Shown here one piece after another: positions 17,491-25,734 of a stretch of DNA of 39,989 nt. The stretch comes from Thermoplasmatota archaeon (lineage in GTDB: Archaea; Thermoplasmatota; Thermoplasmata; Thermoplasmatales; Thermoplasmataceae), in the NCBI GenBank assembly GCA_023488885.1, contig JAMDDH010000007.1, positions 1 through 39,989 on the forward strand. The letters are read 5' to 3'. How positions within the stretch are numbered: the stretch's first letter is position 1; each line of letters opens with the position of its first letter. Under the pieces are notes generated by a model, which was not told the origin of the DNA, ran no database searches, and saw nothing but the letters and a program-made list of their open reading frames with translations. The position numbers and the translations under genes were made by a program.

Positions 17491-18822
17491 ATGACTGAAA
17501 GTCAATTTTTGAGAGAAATGGACAGTCTAAAGCCAAGACGTTACCATTATTTCATAACGGCTCTGTCGGACATGGGCTATTTTCTGGACGGATACGATCT
17601 GCTCGTAATAGGTCCGGCCCTTATCTTTATAGGTCCGTTATTTGGATTAACACCGGCATTGTCTGCGCTCGTTGGAGTAGCAACAATTATTGGCCAGCTG
17701 GTTGGAGGAGCAATATTTGGCTTCGTCGCCGATATGAAGGGAAGGAAACTGATATATCAGTGGGATATGCTGATATTTGCCGCATTTGCAATACTCAGTG
17801 CCATTTCGGCCAACGCCGGAGAACTTATCGCCTTCAGGACATTGCTGGGTCTCGCAATAGGCGCAGACTATGCCCTGACCTTATCGATCATAGGTGAATT
17901 TGCCCCGGTCAAAGAAAGAGGAAAGCTCCTCGGAACTGGGTTAATGTCATGGTGGATAGGCGGTGCAACCGCAGTCGCTCTCGGACTGGCACTTCTTCCT
18001 GTTGGAGCCAACGCCTGGCGGTTCCTGCTTGCAGCTGGCGCTATTCCCGCGGTAATTGTACTGATACTCAGAAGGCAGGTTGAGGAAACACCCAGATTTG
18101 CTGATGAGAAGAATGACACAAAAGAGATCACTGAAATCAAAAAGAAATTCCATATGACCGCTAAGGAAGAATCAACCCTCTATGAAGAAACAAATGCCTC
18201 GAAGAATATAAATTACAAGAAAAGGGCAGTATTCACATACACTGCCTGGTTCCTCAATGATCTGATATTCTACGGTATTGGTATCTACACAGCTTTCCTG
18301 ATACTCGCCCTAGGATATTCATCATCATCTCATTCAGACGCTCTGTCCCTTACGCTTCTGCTGTACATGATCGGTATTATTGGGACAATAGTATTCGTAT
18401 TTACCGCTGATATCATTGGCCGTAAAAAATGGCAGGCTTACACGTTCCTTGCACAGGGTGTGGCTTTGCTTATCCTGGGATTATTCTTTTTGGTTACTGG
18501 GGGAGCTCCGCCTCTATTACTGCTTTTCCCGATGTTTGCCATATTCTACTTTGCAAACGCAGGGGGAACAGGACAGACAACTGGGATATTTGTCAGCGAA
18601 CTTTTCCCCACAAGAATAAGAACAACCGCAATGGGCGCTGGAACAGCAATAAGCAGGGTTGGAGCGATAATCTCCGCAGTGGTCTTTCCCATAACGTTTA
18701 GTATTTATGGAATCGTGCCAATGGAAATTCTGCTGTTTTTCGTTGGATTGTCAGGATTTCTAGTAACCATATTCCTTGGGGAGGAGACAAAAAACAGGTC
18801 ACTGGAGGGAATTTCCTCCTGA
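17491..18822 (+). CDS. MFS metabolite:proton symporter, possibly for glycerol-derived substrate
   Basis: A 443-residue twelve-helix major facilitator of the sugar/metabolite:H+ symporter type. The loop 2-3 motif is GFVADMKGRK, with a matching FTADIIGRKK after helix 8. The loop 4-5 arginine motif appears as FRTLLGLAIGADYALTLSIIGEF, and the sugar-porter-like FVSELFPTRIRTTAMG lies near helix 10-11. The long cytoplasmic middle loop (about residues 200-245) is charged. Substrate cannot be read from the sequence. Its place between glpK and the GlpA/CoxG pair suggests uptake of glycerol-3-phosphate, glycerophosphodiesters or a related compound. The encoded phosphodiesterase has no signal peptide and would need intact diesters imported. 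Confidence 0.8.
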   Translation: MTESQFLREMDSLKPRRYHYFITALSDMGYFLDGYDLLVIGPALIFIGPLFGLTPALSALVGVATIIGQLVGGAIFGFVADMKGRKLIYQWDMLIFAAFAILSAISANAGELIAFRTLLGLAIGADYALTLSIIGEFAPVKERGKLLGTGLMSWWIGGATAVALGLALLPVGANAWRFLLAAGAIPAVIVLILRRQVEETPRFADEKNDTKEITEIKKKFHMTAKEESTLYEETNASKNINYKKRAVFTYTAWFLNDLIFYGIGIYTAFLILALGYSSSSHSDALSLTLLLYMIGIIGTIVFVFTADIIGRKKWQAYTFLAQGVALLILGLFFLVTGGAPPLLLLFPMFAIFYFANAGGTGQTTGIFVSELFPTRIRTTAMGAGTAISRVGAIISAVVFPITFSIYGIVPMEILLFFVGLSGFLVTIFLGEETKNRSLEGISS

Positions 18823-18824
18823 AT

Positions 18825-18846
18825 TTTTTAATTTTCAATTTTTTAT
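18825..18846. terminator. T-rich convergent terminator
   Basis: Between the convergent MFS (+) and CoxG-like (-) genes the plus strand has three T-runs in a row (TTTTTT, TTTT, TTTTTT) separated by A-rich spacers. Oligo-T tracts are the usual archaeal intrinsic termination signal for the plus-strand gene. The intervening A-runs could serve the opposite strand less well. Confidence 0.5.
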
Positions 18847-18861
18847 CGCTGTTCTGAAATT

Positions 18862-19320
18862 TTACGTCTGAACAGTTTCCATCTGGTTCCGAATACATTC
18901 TATAGTTTTTTCAATATTGAATGTGGATAATTCCCTGACCTTGCTCTCCCCGATAATCCTTATCAGAAGGCCGAATTCCATCTCGCTGCTCCATGAAACA
19001 GAGGTAGATCCACCTTCCTGTGAAGTTCTCACAATTATAATCAGTTGGATGGATGAACCGGCAATTCTTCCATTTGCGGATATTCTGGCCATATTTTCTG
19101 TTGAATCTTCGTATTTCGCAACCAGTTTTCCGCTGAGGGTGGAAAGGTATGAATTTTCCGCCTTTGACACGTCGAGTTTGATTCTGCAGACATATTCTTC
19201 TCCGGATCTTGTGTACTGCTGCAGACCTGGGAGGCAAGTCATAATCCTGTCCATATCTCTGAGATACCTGTTTACTTCCTGCACTGGCCTGTTAACGGTA
19301 AATTCTCCCTCAAGCAACAT
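18862..19320 (-). CDS. CoxG-like SRPBCC domain protein
   Basis: This is a 152-residue single-domain protein of the SRPBCC/START-like fold. Its sequence resembles CoxG (carbon monoxide dehydrogenase subunit G family): LEGEFTVNRPVQEVNRYLRD, then MTCLPGLQQY, SYLSTLSGKLVAKYED and a final helix LSTFNIEKTIECIRNQ. CoxG proteins bind hydrophobic ligands; in bacterial CO oxidation the protein is linked to membrane attachment or quinone delivery for the dehydrogenase. No CO dehydrogenase genes are in the window. The ATG at 19320 follows the glpA stop by one base (TGA-T-ATG), so it is coupled to the glycerol-3-phosphate dehydrogenase. A TTG at 19347 would overlap glpA and is less likely. A role in connecting GlpA to the membrane or quinone pool is inferred. 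Confidence 0.7.
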   Translation of the reverse strand: MLLEGEFTVNRPVQEVNRYLRDMDRIMTCLPGLQQYTRSGEEYVCRIKLDVSKAENSYLSTLSGKLVAKYEDSTENMARISANGRIAGSSIQLIIIVRTSQEGGSTSVSWSSEMEFGLLIRIIGESKVRELSTFNIEKTIECIRNQMETVQT

Positions 19321-19321
19321 A

Positions 19322-20593
19322 TCAGTCAAGGCAGATGGAAGCCGCAAAGATTAAACTTAGTGCAGGCCTCAGTCTTTCTTCATCTATCGCTCCTCTCTTG
19401 CCCTCAATCATTTTCAGTAATTCTGGATAACGGCATTTACCGGAACGGGAGAATCTGTCATAGGTGCTGTTAAGGTCTATGTTCTTTTTACCACGATCCA
19501 TGTTTCCAAATTTTCCTGCTACATAATCTGCCGTCTTCTCGCCAATCAGCCTTCCAGTTGTGAATTTCCCGCCTACAATGGATACAAGACCGTCAAGTCC
19601 ATCTGCCGTGTGATCCACTATCCTGAAACTTCTTGTTGTTTCCCTAGCAGATTTAGAATTATCGTCCACGAGTGGACGTATGGAAGAATAGATCCTGCGG
19701 TATTTCATCCCGCCGAGCAACGGGATCATTTCCTTACCCTCTTCAACCATCATCTCAATATCTTCAGAATCCACTTTGAATTCCTCTGGGTCTTCAACAA
19801 CAGTTGCAAGAGTTCCGAGTATGGAAACTTCCCCGTAAGGGAGAAAAATATCGCCATCAGAAGGTTTCCTCATCCGGTTTATCACGGAATTAACATATCT
19901 GCCGTTGTAAACCGCCATGGATCCCACAGCTGGCATTAGTGGCGGTGTTTCCAGCCCAGATCTGGAAAGCAGTCCGGAAGAATACGGTCCAGCAGCGTTC
20001 ACCACGTAATCAAAGCTCTCTCTTCTGGTTCCACGAATGTCATTTACCGTGATACCCAGCACAGAACCTGCTTCAACATTAATTTTTTCAACATTGCTGT
20101 TTATGCTAATGGATGCTCCGTTCATCAGGGCTTCAAGAGCAACTGCCACGTTGAATTCGTAAGAATGGATGATCTTGTCCGGAACCTTCAGAACTTTCTG
20201 AACTGATGGATTCACAAATGGTTCAAGCTTAAGGAATTCTTCAGGCTGGATTTCCTCAGTTACTATACCGAGATCAATACACCTCCTGAACAAGGTATAA
20301 CCATATTCTGCCTCATCACTGTCAAGTGCGACAAAATATCCTCCTGTGTCATCCACAAAATTTGAAGCCATCTCAAAAATAGTTCGGTTTTCAATTACGC
20401 ATTCTCTAGCGGAGATCTCGTCATTAACGGCATATCTAGCACCGCTGTGAAGCATGCCATGAAAGTGCCCGCTTGTTCCGGAGGCTATGTCTCCTCTTTC
20501 GTACAGATGAACATCATGTCCGGCATTTGCCAGATAGAGTGTGGTAAACAACCCTGTTATGCCTCCGCCAATTACTGCAATTTTTTCGGTCAT
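19322..20593 (-). CDS. glpA: FAD-dependent glycerol-3-phosphate dehydrogenase (GlpA-like)
   Basis: This 423-residue DAO-fold flavoprotein oxidises sn-glycerol-3-phosphate to DHAP and passes electrons to an acceptor. The FAD motif is AVIGGGITGLFTTLYLANAG (residues 6-25). GTSGHFHGMLHSGARYAVND is highly characteristic of GlpA/GlpD, as are the second flavin segment YVVNAAGPYSSGL and the C-terminal IVGGKFTTGRLIGEKTADYV. It is shorter than E. coli GlpA (about 540 residues) and ends without a BFD-type [2Fe-2S] domain. No glpB or glpC genes are nearby; instead a CoxG-like gene follows one base downstream, which may supply the missing membrane link. A TATA-like GTTAAATATT on the minus strand lies at 20621-20630. 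It is divergent from the phosphodiesterase gene, sharing a 218-bp control region. Confidence 0.9.
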   Translation of the reverse strand: MTEKIAVIGGGITGLFTTLYLANAGHDVHLYERGDIASGTSGHFHGMLHSGARYAVNDEISARECVIENRTIFEMASNFVDDTGGYFVALDSDEAEYGYTLFRRCIDLGIVTEEIQPEEFLKLEPFVNPSVQKVLKVPDKIIHSYEFNVAVALEALMNGASISINSNVEKINVEAGSVLGITVNDIRGTRRESFDYVVNAAGPYSSGLLSRSGLETPPLMPAVGSMAVYNGRYVNSVINRMRKPSDGDIFLPYGEVSILGTLATVVEDPEEFKVDSEDIEMMVEEGKEMIPLLGGMKYRRIYSSIRPLVDDNSKSARETTRSFRIVDHTADGLDGLVSIVGGKFTTGRLIGEKTADYVAGKFGNMDRGKKNIDLNSTYDRFSRSGKCRYPELLKMIEGKRGAIDEERLRPALSLIFAASICLD

Positions 20594-20620
20594 AACTTCA
20601 GGAATTTAGATGGTGTCCGG

Positions 20621-20630
20621 AATATTTAAC
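20621..20630 (-). promoter_or_regulatory. TATA-like box of glpA-coxG
   Basis: The minus-strand GTTAAATATT is centred about 33 nt before the ATG at 20593, implying a short leader of some 7 nt. Confidence 0.45.
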
Positions 20631-20644
20631 ATTTGTTAGCAGGA

Positions 20645-20668
20645 ATTCCCTTTCGTGTTGTAGGGAAT
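20645..20668. promoter_or_regulatory. inverted repeat (candidate operator) in the glpA/glpQ divergent region
   Basis: A perfect 7-bp inverted repeat, ATTCCCT (20645-20651) and AGGGAAT (20662-20668), has a 10-nt spacer and sits just upstream of the glpA TATA element. Half-sites one helical turn and a half apart fit a dimeric regulator. The remaining 140 bp up to glpQ show only its TATA box. Confidence 0.4.
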
Positions 20669-20782
20669 GAAAGCGATCAAGAATACATCCTTTTACAGAA
20701 AAATATTGTTAATCTGCCTGCAACAGTTGGAATGGGAAGCTCCGTTCGAGGAAGGAGATCACACAGAATAAGCCGGATTAAG

Positions 20783-20790
20783 CTTATACT
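20783..20790 (+). promoter_or_regulatory. TATA-like box of the glycerophosphodiesterase gene
   Basis: CTTATACT is centred about 26 nt upstream of the ATG at 20812, fitting a leaderless transcript. Confidence 0.45.
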
Positions 20791-20811
20791 CTGAAACACC
20801 TTCATACTCTC

Positions 20812-21558
20812 ATGCACTTTCTTTCTGATAGCAAGTTTCTGATAATAGGTCACAGGGGGCTGCCCACAAAATATACGGAAAACACACTTAAATCATTTAT
20901 GGCAGCCAGAGACGCCGGTCTAGACGCAGTGGAACTGGATGTACAACTTACGTCGGATCGTGTTCCAGTTATATTCCATGACTTCGATCTAAGGAGGCTT
21001 TCAGGAATGAATAAAGAACTTTCTGACATGACCTGGGAGGAAGTATCTGGAATCAGGATAACTGGTGATGGGCGGATACCGACTCTAGAAAACGTGATTA
21101 AATCAATGGATTCCTTCAATTTTTTCATAGAGCTCAAAACAGTCAGGGAAGATGGAAGCATGATAAGAAACGACCTTCCGGACAAGGTTGTAAATCTCAT
21201 TCATGAATATTCGTTGCGTGATAATGTCGTGGTGATATCGTTCAATCCATATTCTCTCAAGGAAGTAAAGAAACTGGATCAAAACATCCGAATCGGGATT
21301 GACTATGACAGGGGAACCCTCTCGGCGTTTTTTCAGCAGAATACGGAAAAAAATCACTTCTTACGGGATTTCGACGTGCTTCTGCCGGAATGCGGGGTGC
21401 ACACAGATCAGGAACTTAACGCATTAATCAAAGACGGAAGTACAGTTATACCATGGACTGTGAACGATCCGGAACATGCCCGGCATTTTAAAAGGTCAGG
21501 CTGTTTGGGAGTGATAACCAATGAAGGGGAGTATATGCTGCGTGAAATGCGGATGTAA
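20812..21558 (+). CDS. glpQ: glycerophosphodiester phosphodiesterase (cytosolic)
   Basis: A 248-residue TIM-barrel GDPD that would hydrolyse glycerophosphodiesters (deacylated phospholipid head groups) to sn-glycerol-3-phosphate and an alcohol. The catalytic and metal residues are visible: H14 in IIGHRG, E23 in YTENT, E41 and D43 in VELDVQ, H56 in IFHDFD, and a later IELKT glutamate. The C-terminal half has WTVNDPEHARHFKRSGCLGVITNEGE, the usual barrel closure. No signal peptide is present, so it acts on imported substrate. Being divergent from glpA and in the same island as glpK, it completes a route from phosphodiester to DHAP. The protein has typical cytosolic UgpQ-like length. Confidence 0.93.
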   Translation: MHFLSDSKFLIIGHRGLPTKYTENTLKSFMAARDAGLDAVELDVQLTSDRVPVIFHDFDLRRLSGMNKELSDMTWEEVSGIRITGDGRIPTLENVIKSMDSFNFFIELKTVREDGSMIRNDLPDKVVNLIHEYSLRDNVVVISFNPYSLKEVKKLDQNIRIGIDYDRGTLSAFFQQNTEKNHFLRDFDVLLPECGVHTDQELNALIKDGSTVIPWTVNDPEHARHFKRSGCLGVITNEGEYMLREMRM

Positions 21559-21629
21559 TAAGGTGTCTGGAGACTGAGATGCAACTGGTTCATCCTATTT
21601 CATAATCTTTGCATGGCGATATTCTGGTC

Positions 21630-22304
21630 TCACACTATATTGAAGTCTCTCTCATACTGGCAGATCAGTTCCATTCCAACGGCCCATATGGTCAGTTCTT
21701 CATCGAATATTGAATACCCATGTCCAAGATCGTACACGGGAGATCTGAAGTCACCCTCTGAGAAACCGCCTATTATTACGCTCGTGTCTTTCCCGGATAC
21801 GTCAAACACTTTTCTTATGTTTGTTCTGGTTCCCTTTGGCGACAGAATCACCGGTTTTGAATGCCCGGATAATTCCAGCAGCGTCTTGAAATCACCGTCA
21901 TGCAGCCTTAACAGGAATCCGTCCGGTCCAATTATCTGACCTTTGTCAAAGAGATCTTCCATCAATCCTACGAATCTGTTGTAGGATTTCGGTAATCTCA
22001 CCTGAGGATTCAACTCAACGATCAGGTTGTTTCTCGTGTGTATCCATACTCTCATTTCCCCTTTCTTGTTCAATATGCTTTCCATCGCGACTTCCAGGAA
22101 ATGGTAAACTATGTCCGGCCTTCCTCTTCTGTTGGATTCAGATGGAAAATACCTTTCTATTGCAGCATGCATGAAATTTGAATCCAGCAGTAACTTGGAT
22201 GCGGGCTTCTTCCTTTTTTTGGCGTTAATCCTTATGGCATAGTCGTCGGCCATGATTTTTGGAACTATTTCAAGCTCGGTGTCCACGAGAAGGAGATTAA
22301 GCAT
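21630..22304 (-). CDS. nep1: 16S rRNA pseudouridine N1-methyltransferase Nep1 (Emg1)
   Basis: This 224-residue SPOUT-class methyltransferase methylates N1 of a pseudouridine in helix 35 of small-subunit rRNA during ribosome assembly. Distinctive family sequence includes LLLDSNFMHAAIERYF, the RRGRPDIVYHFLEVA segment, VWIHTRNNLIVELNPQVRLP, YNRFVGLMEDLF, and the knotted C-terminal SAM-binding region around VIIGGFSEGDF. The ATG at 22304 is preferred to a TTG nine bases upstream because the minus-strand TATA-like ATTTTAACT (22325-22333) lies about 25 nt before it. It is convergent with glpQ (71-bp gap holding no clear feature) and divergent from the cobalamin adenosyltransferase. Confidence 0.93.
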   Translation of the reverse strand: MLNLLLVDTELEIVPKIMADDYAIRINAKKRKKPASKLLLDSNFMHAAIERYFPSESNRRGRPDIVYHFLEVAMESILNKKGEMRVWIHTRNNLIVELNPQVRLPKSYNRFVGLMEDLFDKGQIIGPDGFLLRLHDGDFKTLLELSGHSKPVILSPKGTRTNIRKVFDVSGKDTSVIIGGFSEGDFRSPVYDLGHGYSIFDEELTIWAVGMELICQYERDFNIV

Positions 22305-22340
22305 GAACTGCAATTCCAGCGATAGTTAAAATGATGTTTG

Positions 22341-22349
22341 TTTATATCG
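22341..22349 (+). promoter_or_regulatory. TATA-like box of the cobA-addA operon
   Basis: TTTATATCG lies about 36 nt before the ATG at 22380. AGGGGTG at 22365-22371 could act as a ribosome-binding site only if transcription starts upstream of it. Confidence 0.4.
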
Positions 22350-22379
22350 ATTCACTGAGATTCCAGGGGTGCAGATCAG

Positions 22380-22970
22380 ATGGTTAAGTTGAAGAATGGA
22401 TTGCTTGAGGTATATACGGGAGACGGTAAAGGAAAGACGACTGCGGCTTTCGGCATGGCTTTCAGAGCTCTGGGATGGGGACTCAGGGTTTACATAATAC
22501 AGTTCATGAAAATGGGGATATATGGCGAAAACAGGTCATCCAAGTTATTCGGGGAGAAGCTAAAGGTTGAGTATGTTGGCATGCCCTATTTCATCGCCTG
22601 GGAAGGAGATATACCTGCTGAGGATCAACAGAAAGTCAAGAATCTGGTGATATGCCCAAGGGGATCCCCTCCAGAGGACTATCGGATTAAAGTAAAGAAC
22701 GCTTTTGACAAAATGAAATCGGAAGTATACAATGGTGAGTGGGACATAATCATAATGGATGAAGTAAATGTGGCATTGTATTACAATCTTCTGCGGATGG
22801 ACGAGTTGCTGGAATTCATAGACAAAAGGCCCGGCAATGTTGAGATGATACTGACCGGGAGAAAAATGCCAGAAGAAGTGCTTGAGAGGGCAAACCTGAT
22901 AACTGAGATGAGAGAGATAAGGCATCCATATTCTCAGGGAATCCCAGCAAGGAAAGGAATTGATTTTTAA
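22380..22970 (+). CDS. cobA: cob(I)alamin adenosyltransferase (CobA/CobO/BtuR type)
   Basis: This 196-residue P-loop enzyme transfers the adenosyl group of ATP to cob(I)alamin or its precursor, giving adenosylcobalamin. It has the family P-loop GDGKGKTTAAFGMAFRALG (from residue 14), then VYIIQFMKMG, a Walker-B-like IIIMDEVNVALYYNL, and the terminal ERANLITEMREIRHPYSQGIPARKGIDF, with the near-C-terminal A-R-K-G-I-D-F closely matching the family ending. It is complete and of usual length. It probably shares a transcript with the helicase-nuclease gene that begins 38 nt after its stop; no functional connection between the two is evident. No other cobalamin genes are in the window, so it may serve salvage. 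Confidence 0.93.
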   Translation: MVKLKNGLLEVYTGDGKGKTTAAFGMAFRALGWGLRVYIIQFMKMGIYGENRSSKLFGEKLKVEYVGMPYFIAWEGDIPAEDQQKVKNLVICPRGSPPEDYRIKVKNAFDKMKSEVYNGEWDIIIMDEVNVALYYNLLRMDELLEFIDKRPGNVEMILTGRKMPEEVLERANLITEMREIRHPYSQGIPARKGIDF

Positions 22971-23008
22971 ACTATCCAGCACTTGAACATCATCGGAGTG
23001 TGCGAATT

Positions 23009-25726
23009 GTGAAACTGGAAAACGGGAGCCTGAAGGACACCATAGTGGTTGCAAATCCAGGCACTGGAAAAACATGGGAGATTGTCGATACGGTGATTGC
23101 CCTCCTGAGGGAAAACATTCCGGGCGATGAGATACTCTGCGTTACATTCACCAACAAAGCAGCTGATGAGATGAGAAGCCGGATTCTTCAAGACCTTAAG
23201 GATAAACCGGAGTTGAGAAAAGAAGGAATGCGGATATCGGTGAGCACGATCCACAGCCATGCTGCAAAAATGCTGGAATCCGGAGGCAAGCCAGTTAACC
23301 TGGTATCAAACACCACGCTTCGTTACCTGATATTTAAGAAATTTTCGGAACTGGGTACATTCACTTACCAGGACGAATACCTTCTATCAGATATAACGCC
23401 AAGGACTGAGAATATTATACGTTACCTGAAAAGTTTCAGAATCACGCCTGATAAGGTTGACATCGAGAAAGTGAAAGATATTGTAAAGATGAATCCGGTT
23501 TTCCTCAAGAACAAGTCAATTGATGAGAAGCAGTTCGATCGGCTTATCAACGATTTCCTGCAGGTATTCATGTTCTACGAGGCATTCAAGAGTGAAAGAA
23601 AATTGATGGATTATAATGACATACTTTCTCAGTTCCTGGAACTGAATAATTCTAGAAAATACAGATATGTCCTTGTTGATGAATTCCAGGACCTAAATCA
23701 GATCCAGACAATGATTGCCAGGGAACTTGGAAGAAACAGGATTTTCGTTGGAGACAGGAAACAGTCCATATTCGGGTTCCAGGGAGGCAGCTTGAGCTCA
23801 TTCAACAGCTATCTCCAAAACACTGACTTCAGGAAACTGTCCAAAAGCAGTAATTATAGAAGTACGGATAACATTCTCAACTACGCGAAAAGCTACTTCC
23901 TGTCTAAAAGCACAGATAAATCATACGAAGATGAATTGAGGGATCTTAGGAGCCATGAAGGCCGGCAGGGAGAAAAAGTCGACCTTATTATCGCTGACAT
24001 TCCTGAACGTGTTTCCTGCAATATCCTTAAACAATCCATGGACGCACATAATGGAGAGGCCCGTCAATACGCCATAATTGCCAGAACAAACGGGCAGATA
24101 TCCAAGATATCCGCATACCTTGACGATCTTGGGATATCATATTCATCCACAATGCCATATAATGCGAGCTTCAATGCAGCATCCGAGATAATCTCTTTCC
24201 TCAGGGGGCTCTTTTCCACGGATCAGTTCGTGGTTGCCCGCGCGCTCCTAACTCCCTTTTCCGGTCTCACCTTAATGGAAGCCACAGATTTATTCAGGAA
24301 AGTGAAAGCGACCAGCGATTTCCACGATTTGCTCCCGGATAACATTACAAAATACAGATCCATGCGCGTGGGCTCCGAAATGATAAGCACGGTATTGCGC
24401 GAGGTGATCCTGCCACTGTCTGTCACCCTGGGGAATGACTATTATATGGCTGCAAAATCCATCAGTGAGGCATCACACGAATTCTTCGACATATTCCGGG
24501 AATTCAGCGTGGAAGAATACTTCAACTACCTGATTTTTGCCTCAAGTGAGGAAGAGATAGACCTCCAGAAATCAAACGTGAACCTTCTCACCGTTCACAA
24601 AGCCAAGGGACTGGAATTTGATGAGGTGATCTATGTGCCAGCCTCGCCTTCATCACCCCTGGGTTTCTTCGATATCATGGCATCCGGCATAATAAAACAG
24701 GTAACAGGACTGGATGTGATTGAAGACCTGAGTGAAGAGCCGCTTAGGATAGATTTCGTTGCGATCACGAGGCCAAAGGATAAGCTGAGTATTGTAGTAA
24801 GAGAAAAGCTGAAGGACGAATTTCTTATGGAACCGGATATCTGTCGGGAACTATCGCTTTCAGCAGATCAAGGGGTACATTCCGGGAGGAAATTCAATGA
24901 GGCATATGCACTCTTCATTTCCGGCAGAACCGAGGAAGCAAGAGATCTGCTTGAAAAATCCAAAAAGTGGCTGGAGAAGAGAATATTTGACTACTTCAAG
25001 TCTCTGAACAGCATATCCTATTCCATGCTGTCAAGCATTAACGAACCGCTTAAGTTCCTGCAAACAAACATCATGGGTTTGTCTCTGTGGACTGAATCTT
25101 CAAGGTTTGGAACCAGTTTCCATGAACTAGCTTCCGGCTATTCTGAGGGTAAAATAAGAGAGGATCAGATTCCAGAGGACCTGATGCAGGATTTCAACAA
25201 TTTCAGGGGAATACTGAATCAGATCGGCGAAAAATATGTTGTTCCTGCAAAATACAATGAGTACGATCTATCTATTCCTCTGTCAGATCTCCTTGCAGGC
25301 ACCGAAAATTTCTCCAATATTGCAATTAAGGCGAAAATAGATGCAGTCTTCGTGAATGAAACCGGCAATGAATTCCTCGTTGTGGACTATAAAACCTCCA
25401 AGAAGGAGGAAAGTAGCTATTGGCATCAGGTATGGCTTTACACGAGGGTGCTTCAGAAATATCTAGGAGTTTCTCCAGACAGTATCCATTGCGGAATAGC
25501 TTATGTAAGCCTGCGTGGAGGGATCAATGTCGGAAAAACCTCACTGTTTAATATGAGGGTATACAACAAAATAGTGAGAGAAGAGCTGATACCGAAAAAA
25601 ATTGGGATTCTTCTTGGATACATTGACAAACCCGAGTCATTCATCGAAGAGGTGCTCTCCAGCAAACCAGCGGATGAGATCCAGTCACGTATATATGAAT
25701 CCCTCAAGGATGCGTACACCGAATAG
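23009..25726 (+). CDS. AddA/UvrD-like superfamily 1 helicase with C-terminal RecB-type nuclease
   Basis: A roughly 905-residue fusion of an SF1A helicase with a PD-(D/E)XK nuclease, the layout of AddA. Helicase motifs in order: Walker A NPGTGKT (17-22), FTNKAADEM (Ia), LVDEFQDLNQIQ (II), VGDRKQSIFGFQGG (III), SSNYRST (IV), LLTVHKAKGLEFDEVIYVP (V) and FVAITRPKDKL (VI). The nuclease region (about 690-860) shows GTSFHEL, KIDAVFV, LVVDYKT and HQVWLYTRVL, so its H, D, D-x-K and Q-x-x-x-Y residues are in place. The protein starts directly at motif I: the N-terminal Q motif of UvrD/AddA is missing, and upstream in frame there is only a stop at 22961-22963. GTG 23009 was chosen over GTG 23000 because GGAG at 22995-22998 is correctly spaced only for the former. 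No addB partner is adjacent. Likely role: DNA end processing in repair or recombination. Confidence 0.85.
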   Translation: MKLENGSLKDTIVVANPGTGKTWEIVDTVIALLRENIPGDEILCVTFTNKAADEMRSRILQDLKDKPELRKEGMRISVSTIHSHAAKMLESGGKPVNLVSNTTLRYLIFKKFSELGTFTYQDEYLLSDITPRTENIIRYLKSFRITPDKVDIEKVKDIVKMNPVFLKNKSIDEKQFDRLINDFLQVFMFYEAFKSERKLMDYNDILSQFLELNNSRKYRYVLVDEFQDLNQIQTMIARELGRNRIFVGDRKQSIFGFQGGSLSSFNSYLQNTDFRKLSKSSNYRSTDNILNYAKSYFLSKSTDKSYEDELRDLRSHEGRQGEKVDLIIADIPERVSCNILKQSMDAHNGEARQYAIIARTNGQISKISAYLDDLGISYSSTMPYNASFNAASEIISFLRGLFSTDQFVVARALLTPFSGLTLMEATDLFRKVKATSDFHDLLPDNITKYRSMRVGSEMISTVLREVILPLSVTLGNDYYMAAKSISEASHEFFDIFREFSVEEYFNYLIFASSEEEIDLQKSNVNLLTVHKAKGLEFDEVIYVPASPSSPLGFFDIMASGIIKQVTGLDVIEDLSEEPLRIDFVAITRPKDKLSIVVREKLKDEFLMEPDICRELSLSADQGVHSGRKFNEAYALFISGRTEEARDLLEKSKKWLEKRIFDYFKSLNSISYSMLSSINEPLKFLQTNIMGLSLWTESSRFGTSFHELASGYSEGKIREDQIPEDLMQDFNNFRGILNQIGEKYVVPAKYNEYDLSIPLSDLLAGTENFSNIAIKAKIDAVFVNETGNEFLVVDYKTSKKEESSYWHQVWLYTRVLQKYLGVSPDSIHCGIAYVSLRGGINVGKTSLFNMRVYNKIVREELIPKKIGILLGYIDKPESFIEEVLSSKPADEIQSRIYESLKDAYTE

Positions 25727-25734
25727 GCCAGGAT

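Noticed and set aside
18862-19320. Carbon monoxide dehydrogenase locus suggested by the CoxG-like gene
   Set aside because: No coxL, coxM, coxS or molybdenum-cofactor genes are nearby, and the gene is coupled to glpA.
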